Below are positions 23,524 to 34,825 of a DNA stretch of 52,415 nt, piece after piece. The notes beneath the pieces were generated by a model, which saw only the letters and a program-made list of their open reading frames with translations, was not told where the DNA came from and searched no databases. Origin of the DNA: Haplosporangium gracile (taxonomy: Eukaryota; Mortierellomycota; Mortierellomycetes; Mortierellales; Mortierellaceae); the NCBI GenBank assembly GCA_015499985.1, contig JAAAUF010000192.1, positions 1 through 52,415 on the forward strand, in the 5' to 3' direction. The position numbers and the translations under genes are program-made. Numbering within the stretch: the stretch's first letter is position 1; each line of letters begins with the position of its first letter.

Positions 23524-25190
23524 ATGCTCAACCAAAGTCTATACAGGAGATCCTTTTTGTCGCTCACCAGGGTTGCTCATGCCTCCTCAACAACGACAGC
23601 AGCAACAACCAGGACCTTGATAGGATCCCACTTTGTCCGACATGTTCTTCAAAAGCAATCAACCCATAAACTGCATTCCTCTACCTCGCTCTGGCTCCCT
23701 CGCAAACCCAAAAACGCCCATTACGGAGGAAACATTCGGAACCACTTCGGAAACTACACCCGTCTTGCACCTACATCCCTAAGACTAGGCGTTGTCCCGC
23801 CCGATGTACATGGACTTGTACCCGAATATATTCAAAAACCGAGATATGCACTTCGAGGTGAACCTTCCGAGTGGGCCGCAGGAATCCCGATCAATGGACC
23901 CGAGGAGATTGAAAGGTGTCGACGCGCCGGGCAGCTTGCAAAGAAGATTTTGGAGCTTGGCGGGACTCTTGTCAAGGTAATGGAGAGACAGTCATTGCTA
24001 TATTGCTCATTGCATATGTAACTCTTGCGCGTTAAATGTTGTTTGCTAACTCTGAACTCTGAACTCTGAACTCTGAACTCTGAACGCCTGCGATCTGTAT
24101 CATTGGTATGGCTGTTGTAGCCTGGCGTTAGCACAAACGAAATCGACAGGATTCTACACGAGGCCATCATTGCCAACAATGCCTATCCATCGCCTTTGAA
24201 CTACATGGGCTTCCCAAAATCTGTCTGCACCTCCGTCTCTAACGTCATTGCTCATGGCATTCCCGACAAGTAAGTTTATACGCGTTGATTGATTGGATGC
24301 TTAGTTTTTCTTTATAGTTGTCGTTGTACTTTAGCATCTGACCGATCTGGCTACCTTCTTCTTTTTCTGCGTGTAGTCGCTGCCTCGAGGATGGCGATAT
24401 TATTAACATCGATATTACTGTAAGTTGAAATATAGATGTTGCTTTATTACAGAAACCAGTTGTAGTTTGAACTTGTAGAGTAACCGTACTTACATTTCAA
24501 TATTCTTTTTTTCTTAGATATATTTGGACGGTTATCACGGAGACACGTCAGCAACATATCTAGTCGGAAATGTAGACAAGTCAGGGAAGGAACTCGTGGA
24601 GCGCACAAAAGAAGCTCTAGATGAGGCCATCGCAATTTGTCGACCAGGAGTACCTTTGAACCGGATTGGAAAGACGATTCAGACGATTGCAGATCAGCAT
24701 GGATACACGATCTCGGAGCAGTTTTCGGGACATGGCATTGGCAAGGAGTTTCATTGCCTTCCTCTGATCTATCACCATGGTAACTTTCTATCATGTCTAA
24801 AGTGCTGCAATGTTGTAGCGCTTTTTTTGGTGGCGTTCAGCAATGGACTGTTCGCTGACGCCGCATAACCTGATTTTACCTTGAATAGATAATGACGAGG
24901 ATGGAACAATGGAGAAGGGCATGATATTTACAATTGAGCCAATGTTTTGTCAAGGCACTGCCGTGGGTGTTCAATGGCCCGATAAATGGACAGTGGCCAC
25001 AGCTGATGGAGGTCGCAGTGCTCAGTTTGAACATACGGTATGTTGATGAGGATTTTTTGCTTTCGATATTGTTCCTTTTCTTTGTCTTGATGTCAAAGTG
25101 GGTAGCTAAGGTTAACGCCACATTGTTTCTACATGGAATATTTGATAGATTGTAATCACTGATGATGGCGCCGAGCGTCTGACAGGTTAG
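23524..25190 (+). CDS. METAP1D: Mitochondrial methionine aminopeptidase 1 (MAP1D type)
   Basis: Removes initiator Met from proteins made in mitochondria. Six exons: 23524-23976, 24121-24269, 24377-24419, 24518-24779, 24889-25037, 25149-25190, all in phase; about 365 aa. The first 60 residues are Arg/Ser/Thr-rich without acids ([20 protein letters not shown]), a good mitochondrial presequence, and there is no N-terminal zinc-finger domain as cytosolic MetAP1 has. The pita-bread fold shows [23 protein letters not shown], the metal ligands in [10 protein letters not shown] and YHGDTSATY, the His in [11 protein letters not shown], Glu in MIFTIEPMF, and the last Glu in [18 protein letters not shown]. 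Intron 1 holds a seven-base tandem repeat. The final exon is only 14 codons. Confidence 0.94.
24048..24085. repeat. Seven-base tandem repeat in METAP1D intron 1
   Basis: AACTCTG repeated five times with a partial sixth copy, without mismatch. It lies 35 bases before the exon 2 acceptor and so may overlap the branch-site region. Confidence 0.9.
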
Positions 25191-26464
25191 AGAGAATAAA
25201 ATAATTGATCGCTGATACTTACGTCACTGATATGTGATATGTATGCGCGGAAAACAAGCACCAGGAATCAGGTATCAGCGTCTGATGCAGGTGCTGAAAA
25301 AAGGATCTGAGACCAGGACGTCTGATACTTCACCAGGCTCTCGGTAGAGTACAGGCGCCACCTTGGCCTTTTTCTATTCGAAGGCTCTCTTGTCATGGGT
25401 ACAATTTCTATGTCCCCTCAACCAGAGGCAACTGTTGCCTGCGACAGCAATAAGAAATTGACAGGCTTACAATACATGCAGCAAGATAACAAAAATGAGA
25501 CTGAGATAGACTAACACTCTGCGTTGTGGAAGCAAAGCACTAAAAAATAGTGAATTATGACTCCTTGGAAGTCAAAAAGGTCATGGTGCATAATTCACGA
25601 GTTCACACAAGTTTATGAACACGGAAGAAAGAAAAAGAGAAAATTGATATCGTTCTGGAACTCCCCAACAACCGTGTTGTGCGCCTTTCTTTTAGCCCAT
25701 GTGTGTCTGCGTCGTAAAGAACGGGAGGGCTGACGATAACGAGGGGTAACCAGACAACGTGAGGAAAGGTGATGCAAAGGTGCGCGAGTGGATTAAGAAT
25801 GAGTCTGCTTGAGGATGAGCGGTGACAAATATGCGTGTAAGGGAGAGAGCCGATGTGGGTTCGAGGGTTGTTGTTGTGTCCTGCGGACCCACAACCAACC
25901 TGACCCCTGAAAAAAAGAAAAAAGTCAAATCACAGGGAAAAGGAGCGGGGGTAGTTGATGTTATTCTCATTCCCTCCCCTTCTCTCCCTCCAAATGACTC
26001 TTTCTCTTCATCCCACCCTGTGTCAACAACAACAACGACGACATCCACTCAGGAATTTATAGAGACCAGGACCCCAGGACACATACATACCTGCATCACT
26101 CCACAGCTCAGCTGAACAAAAGCACGCCCCACCTTACCTCACTGCTCAATTTTTTTTTGCCCTGCACCCAGCAAGCAAAGTTGCCTATTGTTGTTTGTCG
26201 TTGTTCCGTTTTTTTTATTTGGCCTACAACTTCCTTCCGCGTGGCCAACGAACGACCTTTAGTCAGTTCCAACAACAACGCCACTTTCAGCAGCCAAGCA
26301 GTTTTCCAACCGTGGTCCCCAGGATCTCAGCGCATAAGGACACGCGGACAGCAGAGTCCGCCGGCGTTCCCTCTGCAGTCAGGATTGCCGGACACAGCGG
26401 CAGCAACACCCAGTCGAGGCGCAGTGCTGCTGGTACAGCTCAACCGTTTGGATTCTGTGCTGGC
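25191..26464. other. Intergenic, METAP1D to ankyrin gene
   Basis: About 1.27 kb. 25200-25340 contains several CTGATAC/CTGATG-type words but no proper box C/box D pairing. 25950-26220 is C/T-rich and looks like promoter and leader of the ankyrin gene. Open frames here are low-complexity (Val/Thr or Ser/Pro runs) and not believable as proteins. The frame of the next gene is open back to 26195 without an ATG until 26465. Confidence 0.5.
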
Positions 26465-29380
26465 ATGTCCTCCCCGTCATCTTCTTCACCGTCCGGGACG
26501 ACAAATCGCTCAAAGAAGAAGGACAGTTTGCAAGAGCTCAGGACGGGAACCGTCCAGCGGCTTTCTCAGCACTTTCTTCAAGCTTCTCAGTCTCAACCTC
26601 CTCCTTCTTCACCACCGCCTCTACCACCTTCTTCTCAACAACAACAACAACAACAACAACAATATCAACTATCAACTAAGTCTGCATCATCTCCAGCGCG
26701 GTATCAACCCTTGATGATTCCTACTTCGTTTAGGATCGATAACACGGGCTCGCCACCGTCGTCGTCGTCGTCGTCAGTATTCTTGTCCGGGAAACGACAG
26801 CAATCGCCTTCACTGTCGACTTTCATTAGCCGCAGGAGAGACCTAATATCGTCAGCAACATCCACTTCCACAATGACAACAGGCCTACAGCATGCTCGGC
26901 AACAGTCAGCACCCCAACTCTTTCCCCGACCCGCCTCTCCTGTCACCACTAGCTCGCCTACCTTACCTTTAACCACCCAGCCTTCTCAATTATCCTCGTC
27001 CGTTGAGCTAGTTCAGTCAAAGAGCGCTATAGGAGGTCTTTCGTCAAGCTCAGTTAGCTCAGAGGACTCGTTTGTGAGCGCACTGTCCTACTTTGATTCA
27101 CCCAGGGAACCAGGCTCACCACGCATGGGGATGATCCCACTCTGGAAACAGATGCTGTCGGCCATCGAAAGGGAGGACCGACAGGAACTGGACAGGGTAC
27201 TGCATGCATTCGACTTTGCCATTGTTATCCAGACCCTGGTCACATGGAACACGCCCAATACCGACAACTTGTATAAACATGACCCGGATGTTCTGCTGGA
27301 TGCCAAGGAGCTTTTAGGACCCAAAGTTGACCATCTCAACTTGATCCAGATTGCCTGTTTCCTTTTTAACGAGGAGATGGCGCTGGATATGTTGAACTTT
27401 GTGGCCAAGGCGTCAGAGGAGCTGGAGTCCAAGAAGATTCTGTATGAGTTTATGGGCAAGATATGGGGCGATGGGAATACGACGTTGCATCTGGCGAGTT
27501 TTCTGGGCATGGCGGACTTGACCAAGAGGTTGCTCGACTTGGGTGCCAATGTATACAAGATGAATCACAGGAAATATAAGCCTGTCGATTGTGCGGATGA
27601 AAACACGACAATGAGCCTCTTCCTCAACTTGACCGAAGGTAAAAGCAAGCGCAGACATGTTTACACTGCTTTTGCGCGCTCGACTTTGACTGGCGATACT
27701 AATCAATGAAGGCCGAATTAGTTGTACGATACAAGCGTATAGGACAGGAATCACTTCCGACGTCACCTACAGCTGACTCTGGACCCAACCTTCACTGGAG
27801 CTCCTTCAAGTCAATAGGACATATGCGGTCAACATCGACCTCACAAATACCACTCTCATCTCTGGCTTCAAGTGAGCACCATTTCACGACAGGACCAAAC
27901 AGCGGGTACACCCTCCTTCGCCCAGCATCCACGTTGGGCATCGCCGGTCAGCTTCAAGGACTACTAATTAGTGATCCCAGTAACAACCACAATGATGCGG
28001 CAGCTCAGCGTCTGTCGCCAAAGCAGGACCCAGCAACTTCGGACGCGCACAGTTCGTCGCAAGGGGATGGGTTGATTGAAGACCTTTTGCTGACAGAGTC
28101 GAGGACAACGTCGAGAGAGTCAGAGGTCGACATTAAAAAGATCTTGTCGCCGATAGTCATGCCAAAGTTCTCAGGGCCTCATTCTGGCGCGTCAGGAGCA
28201 TCATCTTTCAGTCTTCATCCAGGGACCAGCTCTGCTGCAGGAAGTTTAACGAAAGGAGATGCGGCCTTTGAGGCTTCACTCTCGACATTTAATCCCTTGC
28301 ATGCACCTGACATTGGACGACAGCTGGACTGCAACAACCTATCCACCACTTCCTCGTCTTCTTCAAACGGTGGTTCCTCTTCAGCTAGTCATATCCGACC
28401 TAAACTCAGGAGTTACCAGTCCTCACCCTCCATCCGCCTGTACGCGTCAACAACGTCACTTACTACTAAGGAAAACAGAACAGGTTCATTACCTAAGCGG
28501 AACAAAGGCGGGAAGCGAGTATCGTTTGACCCACAGTCAATGATGGCGGACGCGTCCAAGACGGGCGATCTTGAGCTTTACAAGTCAATGTTGGTGCATA
28601 TGCAACAGGAAGACACGAGTAAGACACTAGTGGAGATTATCAATCACCAGTCGGTGTCGAGGAACTTGAGCTCGCTGCATCTGGCGGCTTCTTATAACCA
28701 TATTGCCATGTGCCGGTTCTTGGTCCAAAAGGGCGCCAATGTCAACCTCACCGATCTCGAAGGTATGGGACGAAGTTTTGTTTTTTTATGTTATTCACTG
28801 TATATGATGTTCTTTTTTTTTGGACCGCTTTTTTCGTCTTTGTTCAAACTTGACCTCGAGAGTAACTTCTCAACTGTTGTTAACTAATTCTCTCCTACTT
28901 TTCAATTGTCGACGACGGTAGGATGGACGCCGATGCATTGCGCAGCGGCGGAAGGTCACTTGGAGGTGTTTGAGTTTTTGGTAAAGGTCAAGGAGGCGGA
29001 CCTGCAGGCGGCCACATATGACGGCGAGTTTTTTGAGGACCTTGTTGAGGATGAGGACCTGCGGCAGAAGGTGACAGGTAATGTGCTCATGATTCGTTTC
29101 GCTAGTTATGCTTTTATTTTTATTTTTTTCTTTTTCAGACCCCCTTATTGTTGTTGGATTGGCATGCATGTGCCCTGTGCTCTGCGTTCATTTTTTCTTG
29201 TTGGGGTTGTTGTCTGTTGTTTGTTTGAATGCAATAGTGAGTCAAGTGGGAGCGACATGTCTACTCACACTGGTCTGTCTTTTACACCCCTTCCCTGCTC
29301 TCCTATCTGACCTATTCTTCTTTCCTGCGCTTGTATTTCATGCCCATGCAACAGATATCCTTGAAGCACAGTCACGGTGA
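26465..29380 (+). CDS. Ankyrin-repeat protein with a PP1-docking RVSF motif (MYPT-like C-terminal half)
   Basis: Exons: 26465-27638, 27722-28762 (alternative acceptor, 27743), 28922-29077, 29355-29380; about 798 aa. The N-terminal 200 residues are Ser/Pro/Gln-rich with a polyglutamine run. Residues about 220-390 form a helical and ankyrin block (LWKQMLSAIEREDRQELDRV, HLNLIQIACFLFNEEMAL, GNTTLHLASFLGMADLTKRLLDLGANVY). A second low-complexity stretch leads to KRVSFDPQ near residue 656, a match to the RVxF docking motif for protein phosphatase 1. Ankyrin repeats follow directly: LSSLHLAASYNHIAMCRFLVQ, then GWTPMHCAAAEGHLEVFEFLVK. RVxF just before ankyrins is the layout of PP1 targeting subunits MYPT1/PPP1R12. 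The last exon adds DILEAQSR. Whether the two halves are one gene rests on an intron at 27639 with branch-like TACTAAT and an in-phase acceptor. Confidence 0.75.
26636..26662. repeat. CAA tract coding for polyglutamine in the ankyrin protein
   Basis: An uninterrupted CAA run within the first exon gives nine Gln in a row after a Pro/Ser-rich stretch. The pure codon run suggests length variation between strains. Confidence 0.85.
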
Positions 29381-29774
29381 ACGCACTCCGGTCTTTTTGT
29401 CTGTCTGTCTGCCCATGGTCTGCTCTCTCTTTTTCCCTTCTTCGTTGTCCTTTTTGTCTTTCAAGCCTTCACACAGCAACGAACCACACAACAAAATAAA
29501 AAATACAATACCGCCTTTCTCTTCTCCTTCTTCTCTCTTCTCATTCTTTACTGCTCTCACCGTTCTCTTTCTTCCTTTTCTTTCTCTCTCTCCTTCCCTC
29601 CATCTGCTCTGTCATAACAGCTCCATTCGCTCATCCTTGTCTCATTACCACCACCACTCACCACTCACCTAACCCCACAACCCCACAACCAACACAGCCA
29701 ACACAGCCAACACAGTCAACACAACCAACACATACAGGCTTAAGTGCATTCATTCATTCACTCCTCTACTCGCC
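29381..29774. other. Intergenic and VAM7 leader with nine-base A/C repeat
   Basis: 394 bases. 29500-29640 is C/T-rich (core promoter type). 29689-29733 is five copies of a nine-base unit CCAACACAG with a few changes, ending in the VAM7 leader; 29641-29760 is almost free of G. No coding region supported. Confidence 0.6.
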
Positions 29775-31238
29775 ATGGCTGAAACCCTCCAGGCTATCTA
29801 CGTCCGCGACTATGAAACCCGCTCCCAGCCCAAACCACACACCGTCTTCAAGGTCGAGGTCCACGCCGCTGTCCGCACATGGCCCGTCTGGAAGCGCTAC
29901 TCCGAGTTTGAGACCCTCAATGCCCGCTTCCTCGAACTCTTCCCCGACCACCCTCCGCCTCAACCTCTCCCCACAAAGCATTGGTGGCAATCGACCATGG
30001 ACAACCCGGAACTGTTGGAGGAGCGTCGGGCAGGGTTGGAGACTTATCTCAGAGGAATCCTGTCGCATAGAGATGACCGTTGGAGACTTACACACGAGTG
30101 GAACGAGTTCTTAGCTATCCCCGTCGGCAGGTCTCAGATCGACCTCTTTGCCGGCGGTCCAGGCGCGCATGGACCCGCTGGCTCTGCCACTGCTCATAAC
30201 AACGGCAGTAGCGACAGTGGACGAGACCCCCCCGCATCGTCGATTCTTTCACATCTCAACATATTTGGGTTCGGTCACCCGTCCTCGACCCACTCGACAG
30301 AGACCACCGTGACCTCGTCTTCCTCCTCGACCCCCGTCATCAATCCCGCACCCGCCCCTCAATTCTACACGACCGAGAGCTGGCTTGAAGAGTTTAGGAC
30401 TCTGCAGGGAATCTCGCGCGAGGTGCGATCACTCATCAACCGTCGAGAGACTCACTTGGGCCGCAACGAGATCTCAGCCTCACACAATTGTACTATCCAG
30501 AGCAAGAAACTCTTGACCTCGCTCGGACTGCGTATCCCGGCTTTGGAGAACGGACTGATGTCGTTAGCGATGGGTAACCCTGGAGGCGGGGGTAAAGGAA
30601 GCATCATGTCGGATGGAGAGCTGAGAAGACGACAGGATCTGTTGAGCGAGCTGAAGGATGAGCGTGAGGTCTTGACCAAACTTGTGATTGCCAACCGACA
30701 GAACGACGGCATGGTCGGATATCAGGGAGCAGGCAGCAGTGTACCGGCCAGTTCGGGCGACAGAAACGCGCTTATGTCAGGACGGAGCTCTGGCAACCTT
30801 GTTGGTGGTGGTGGTAGTAGTGGTAGTGGATCACATTCTCAACCTAGCTCACTTCGAGGCAACCCCGACAATTTCAGTTTGGCCGAATCGACTTTCAACG
30901 GAGGTAGCAGCATTCACTCCTCCAGCGGTGTCTCGAGTCGGGTACCCAACCCTCGCCGCGTCTTTGGTCGAGTTGTCCAGACTCTTGTCCAGGAAACGTC
31001 ACAGACACGGGGGCTTGACAATGAAGGGCTGTTGTTGTTGCAGCAGGAACAGATGAAGCAGCAGGATGATCATATTGAGCAGTTCAACGCCATCTTGCAA
31101 CGACAGAAGCATATTGGATTGGCAATCGGCCAGGAACTCGACAACCAGATCCAGTTGCTGGATGAGCTTGATAGAGATGTCGACAGGACGACGTTGAAGC
31201 TGGGACTTGTCAACAAGAAGATTGGAAAGATCAACTAA
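29775..31238 (+). CDS. VAM7: Vacuolar SNARE VAM7 (PX domain plus Qc-SNARE)
   Basis: Soluble SNARE of homotypic vacuole fusion and late endosome/autophagosome-vacuole fusion; the PX domain binds PI3P on the vacuole. Single exon of 487 aa, longer than yeast Vam7. PX domain at residues 4-117: AIYVRDYETRSQPKPHTVFK, WKRYSEFETLNARFLELFP, RRAGLETYLRGILSHRDDRW. Residues 120-200 and 290-380 are Ser/Gly/Pro linkers. A helical region (about 200-300) contains WLEEFRTLQGISREVRSLIN. The C-terminal SNARE motif at about 415-480 shows the heptad pattern DHIEQFNAILQRQKHIGLAI, GQELDNQIQLLDELDRDV with a central Gln, and no membrane anchor follows, as expected for VAM7. It is tail-to-tail with the CHORD gene. Confidence 0.93.
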   Translation: MAETLQAIYVRDYETRSQPKPHTVFKVEVHAAVRTWPVWKRYSEFETLNARFLELFPDHPPPQPLPTKHWWQSTMDNPELLEERRAGLETYLRGILSHRDDRWRLTHEWNEFLAIPVGRSQIDLFAGGPGAHGPAGSATAHNNGSSDSGRDPPASSILSHLNIFGFGHPSSTHSTETTVTSSSSSTPVINPAPAPQFYTTESWLEEFRTLQGISREVRSLINRRETHLGRNEISASHNCTIQSKKLLTSLGLRIPALENGLMSLAMGNPGGGGKGSIMSDGELRRRQDLLSELKDEREVLTKLVIANRQNDGMVGYQGAGSSVPASSGDRNALMSGRSSGNLVGGGGSSGSGSHSQPSSLRGNPDNFSLAESTFNGGSSIHSSSGVSSRVPNPRRVFGRVVQTLVQETSQTRGLDNEGLLLLQQEQMKQQDDHIEQFNAILQRQKHIGLAIGQELDNQIQLLDELDRDVDRTTLKLGLVNKKIGKIN

Positions 31239-31345
31239 AGCAACAGATCTCCTTTTTTTCTTTCTTTCTTTCTTTTCATCTCCTATTTCTTCCATTTGCT
31301 AACGCAATTACGCACAACATCGCAGGAAACAAAAAACAACAGCCA

Positions 31346-31355
31346 NNNNNNNNNN
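31346..31355. other. Assembly gap (10 N) at a CA microsatellite
   Basis: Ten N replace real sequence between the VAM7 and CHORDC1 3' ends. The right flank starts with a CACACA run (31356-31368) followed by more CA- and TA-rich sequence to about 31450. The gap is therefore probably a collapsed or unread microsatellite of unknown true length. Confidence 0.95.
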
Positions 31356-31534
31356 CACACACACACACGCTCACTCACACTCGCGCGCACATATATACAC
31401 ACGTTCACACAGAAATACATTTACATACAAATATAAACACACACCCATATACCAAAACAAATCAGCTTTTTTGTTAGTTTATTATGTGCACTACTTCTGA
31501 CTTCAGGGTCCAGGACATTAAGTGTATTTTTTTT

Positions 31535-33041
31535 CTACTTCTCAGCGTACAAAGGAGAGTCGGTAGCGAGGTGCATAACCTTACTGCCAACAGTTCCAGC
31601 ACCGCCAGTTGTTCCAAAGGTGGTCCAGCACTTGGCACCCTCGCTTGGTTCCAAAGTCGCCCATGAAATTCCGTTGCCTATCATCGCATGTATAGGTATG
31701 ATTAGAACATAAGTAAAAAGGCTAATAGAAAATTTAACGGTACAAGGTAGCGCTGTAACGAACAATAAGATTCAACGTACCCTTCTTCATGATAATTTCG
31801 ACCTTTGTGCCCAAGACTTCGAAAGAGCTGCCAGCGGGCTCGATGGGCTGGAAGAGAGGAAGGATCAACTTGAAGCGTTTACCATCGGGCATCTTTAAGT
31901 CAATGTTAACCTATATGAATGTCCAGTAACAAATATGACGATGAATATGTGATGTTATCTGCAGAAATGATCCAAAGTGAAACGTAGAGCACTGACAGCG
32001 TTCCTGGATATTGTTGTTTTTTTCCATTGCTGCTCACTGTCCTTACCTCACGCTCCTTGAATTCGACAACTGCTGACTTGGCCTCAACCTTCTTGGCAAA
32101 GATTGACAAGTTGATGTGAGTCTGAGTTTGGTACCTACAAACGGGAGCAAATTGAACAACAATGTTAACGTCGTGCGATCCCGTGTTTTGTTCACGTAAG
32201 CTTCAGCGATCCATAACGCTTTTACTCCAAAGAACTTTTGTCCACTTACCAGTCGTGGCGGCAGTGAACCAATTCCTCAACCTTCTCCTCCTTCTATTAA
32301 AAGTAAATGCAATTGACGAAACGATCGGTTAGACTTAATTGACTCCTGCACAAATGCATTACAAACAAAAGAACTGAAAAATATTTCTGCAAGTACCTTG
32401 GCCCCGACGAACAAGTGCTGGTTAGTATTTCTGCATCCCTTGAGCTTCAAGAACTCATCAAACTCGAGCACCTTGCGAGGACAGCAGCTCCAGCCCTTGG
32501 ATCCCTCATGGAAGACAGGCGAACCAGGATGATACTGGCACGAGACCTTGGAACCGCGAGACTCCTCCTCCGAGACATAGGTCTGTCCACATCCACGACG
32601 CAAGCAAGTCTTTCCAACAGCCACTGGCACCGACAAATCGTCTTCCTCCTCGACAATGGGCTCGGCAGGTGCTGCGGCAGCGACAGGGGCAACGGGCTTG
32701 GGGGTGGCGGTGGGCTTGGGTGCGGAGCCATAGACCTCAGTTCCGTCTTTCTGGACTGCGACAGGTGTAGGGGTTGCTGGCTTTGTATCAACAACTTCGA
32801 CCTTCTCGTCTGATGATGGTGCGGGGGCAAACTCCTCGCGGGGAAGGTCGGTGTGGCGACCGATAGAGCAGCCGGGGATGGCGAGGAACTGATCAAAAGA
32901 GATGACTCGCTTGGAGCAGCATGACCAGCCCTTGAGACCCTCATGGAAGATGGGGCCCTGGGGGTGGAAGGTGCAAGCAGTGTCGGTGTTGGATGCCTCA
33001 TCGTAGGTCTTTTCGCAGCCGCGGTGTGTGCAGATAGGCAT
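31535..33041 (-). CDS. CHORDC1: CHORD-containing protein with CS domain (CHORDC1/Morgana/RAR1 family)
   Basis: HSP90 co-chaperone. Exons: 33041-32397, 32293-32250, 32134-32047, 31910-31781, 31677-31535; 349 aa, all in phase. CHORD1 at residues 3-62 (CTHRGCEKTYDEASNTDTAC, FHEGLKGWSCCSKRVISFDQF, PGCSIGRH) and CHORD2 at about 147-206 (CLRRGCGQTYVSEEESRGSK, YHPGSPVFHEGSKGWSCCPRK, GCRNTNQH); all Cys/His zinc ligands of both domains are seen. A Pro/Ala linker separates them. The C-terminal CS (p23/SGT1-like) domain starts HCRHDWYQTQTHINLSIFAK and runs through GTKVEIIMKKGNGISWATLE; the HSP90-contact surface is in this fold. Two CHORDs plus CS is the animal/fungal layout (plant RAR1 lacks CS). Head-to-head with JMJD4, 207 bp between starts. 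Confidence 0.95.
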
Positions 33042-33248
33042 GGTCGTCGGTGTTGTTGGCGGTGGTGGCTGAATGAAGGGAAAGGGAAGAGAAGAGGTGT
33101 GAATGTACAAGGTAGGTGAGCCAAAAGAAAATAACTTGACTTAAAGAAAAAGAAAAAAAGCAGTCTTCTGCCCAATATCCAGGCACGCAACCAAACGGCG
33201 AGGGTTCTCGCAATTTTTCTTTCTAGATCTTTCACTAAAGAACAAAAA
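33042..33248. promoter_or_regulatory. Very short divergent promoter CHORDC1 / JMJD4
   Basis: Only 207 bases between opposite start codons, so the two core promoters must overlap or sit back to back. The JMJD4 leader is A-rich (AAAGAACAAAAAATG). No certain element identified. Confidence 0.5.
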
Positions 33249-34600
33249 ATGTCATCGCCACCAACTTCACCTTGGCTACTCCATGCGACACGCGACTATT
33301 CAAACGTCAACGGGATCGACTCCCTCGACATCCCGCCAGCATACACACACTTTCTTGAACGCTACCTCGAACCAAACCTACCCGTCCTCATAGGTCCTGC
33401 CCTCACAGCTCAGTGGCGTGCACGTCAACAGTGGGTCTGTCCCGACACTGGCAAACCCAATTTTGACAACCTGCGAGAGCAACTATGCACAGAGAAGCCA
33501 GTCCAAGTCCCCGTGGCGGATTGCCAATGCAAAGACTTTACGGACCAAAAGCGGGCGACCATGGATCTAAAAGAATTTCTGGATGAATGGGAGGAACACA
33601 GTCAGTCTGGTGCACCTTCCAGAACATATTTGAAGGACTTTCATTTCGTAAAGACTTTTCCGGCCTATGATGCATACGAGACTCCCGGAATATTTTGTGA
33701 CGACTGGATGAATGAATTTTGGACAAGGCGCACGGACATGGATGATGATTACCGGTTTGTCTATTGTGGAGGGGATGGCACCTTTACACCTTTTCACGCC
33801 GATGTCTACAGGTATGGTCTCCTGAACCTGACGTGTTCTTTTATGCATTTTTAGCCACAATATGAAGCATATGCTGCCCCCTGTTACTGAACATCTTACA
33901 TGCTTTCATTAGGTCCTACTCGTGGTCAGCGAATATCTGTGGGGTAAAAAAATGGACGCTCTTCCCTCCCAATCAGGAACACCTTTTCCAGGACCAGCTT
34001 CACAACACAGTCTACGATATCGAAAATGTTGATCCCGTACAATTCCCCGATTTTCTTAAGGCCAAGCGCTTCACGATCTATCAACAACCAGGCCACACGC
34101 TCTTTGTACCCTCAGGATGGTGGCACCAGGTTCACAACATTGGCGACACCATCTCGATCAACCACAACTGGTGCAATGGGTCTAACCTCGACCTCTTGGT
34201 CGAATCCATGACCTCGGACCTGAAGGAGGTTGAACGTGAGATCGATCATTTGAAAGAGATGATGGATCAGGATGAGTGGATTGAGACGTGTCAAAAGTTG
34301 CTCCTGTTGAATAGTGGATGGGACTGGAGTACGCTTTGGAACATGTGTAGCACCATAAGGGAGCGCGTCAAGAAACAGCAGTTGGACGAGGAGGTGTCAC
34401 TAGTGACGGCGGTTGGCACAGTCCTGCAGGATGGGGCTGAGGTAGAAAGAATCGCTCCAAGTTTCCCGCCACCGCTGGTGTCACAGCAACCTCCTCTTGA
34501 GCTGACGTTACGAAGGGTAGATGCAGTCTTGGATTTTATCCGTAGTGACCCATCTGCAGTATGGTTTCTTCAGCACGTCAAAGGCTTGAAATTCCAATAA
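33249..34600 (+). CDS. JMJD4: JMJD4-like JmjC 2-oxoglutarate oxygenase
   Basis: In humans JMJD4 hydroxylates a lysine of translation release factor eRF1. Two exons, 33249-33811 and 33913-34600, joined as VY-R-SYSW; 416 aa. N-terminal part FLERYLEPNLPVLIGPALTAQW is the usual JmjC-hydroxylase lead-in. The Fe(II) ligands H-x-D are at about residue 183 in GDGTFTPFHADVYRSYSWS. FPDFLKAKRFTIYQQPGHTLFVPSGWWHQVHN carries the oxoglutarate-contacting strand and the distal ligand; only its parts YQQPGHTLFVPSGWWHQVHN need be read. The C-terminal helical region (VEREIDHLKEMMDQDEWIET, LLLLNSGWDWSTLWNM) matches JMJD4 rather than JMJD6. Tail-to-tail with APC11 (225 bp between stops). Confidence 0.9.
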
Positions 34601-34825
34601 ATGAAAACAATTATTGAAAGATATTGATGTTTTTATTCTAATAGTACAGCATTGCCCAGTGAGCACATAGGAGTTTGATTTGGCTTTGGGTTTGGGTAGA
34701 CTGAAAGTACAGAAAGTCGTGCGTGATAACAGACTATGTCGCCGCCTCTATATGCGGATGAAATTCAATAGGAGAATAGGAGACATTGTGGTTAGGAATC
34801 TCGCTGGTAAAGCTTAGTGACGACA

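Noticed and set aside
25149..25190. Box C/box D-like words (CTGATGATG...TCTGAC) near the METAP1D end
   Set aside because: They lie in the conserved coding exon for [11 protein letters not shown] and lack terminal pairing.
27706..27760. Separate gene starting at ATG 27706
   Set aside because: This ATG is inside an intron-like segment just after a branch-site word, and the previous exon's donor joins in phase to acceptors downstream. A separate gene remains possible but less likely.
29108..29377. Hydrophobic frame as a further ankyrin-gene exon (DPLIVVGLACMC...)
   Set aside because: It would follow a TTTCAG acceptor but gives a Cys/Leu-rich peptide unlike the rest. The later acceptor at 29354 gives DILEAQSR and a stop, a natural end for the helix.
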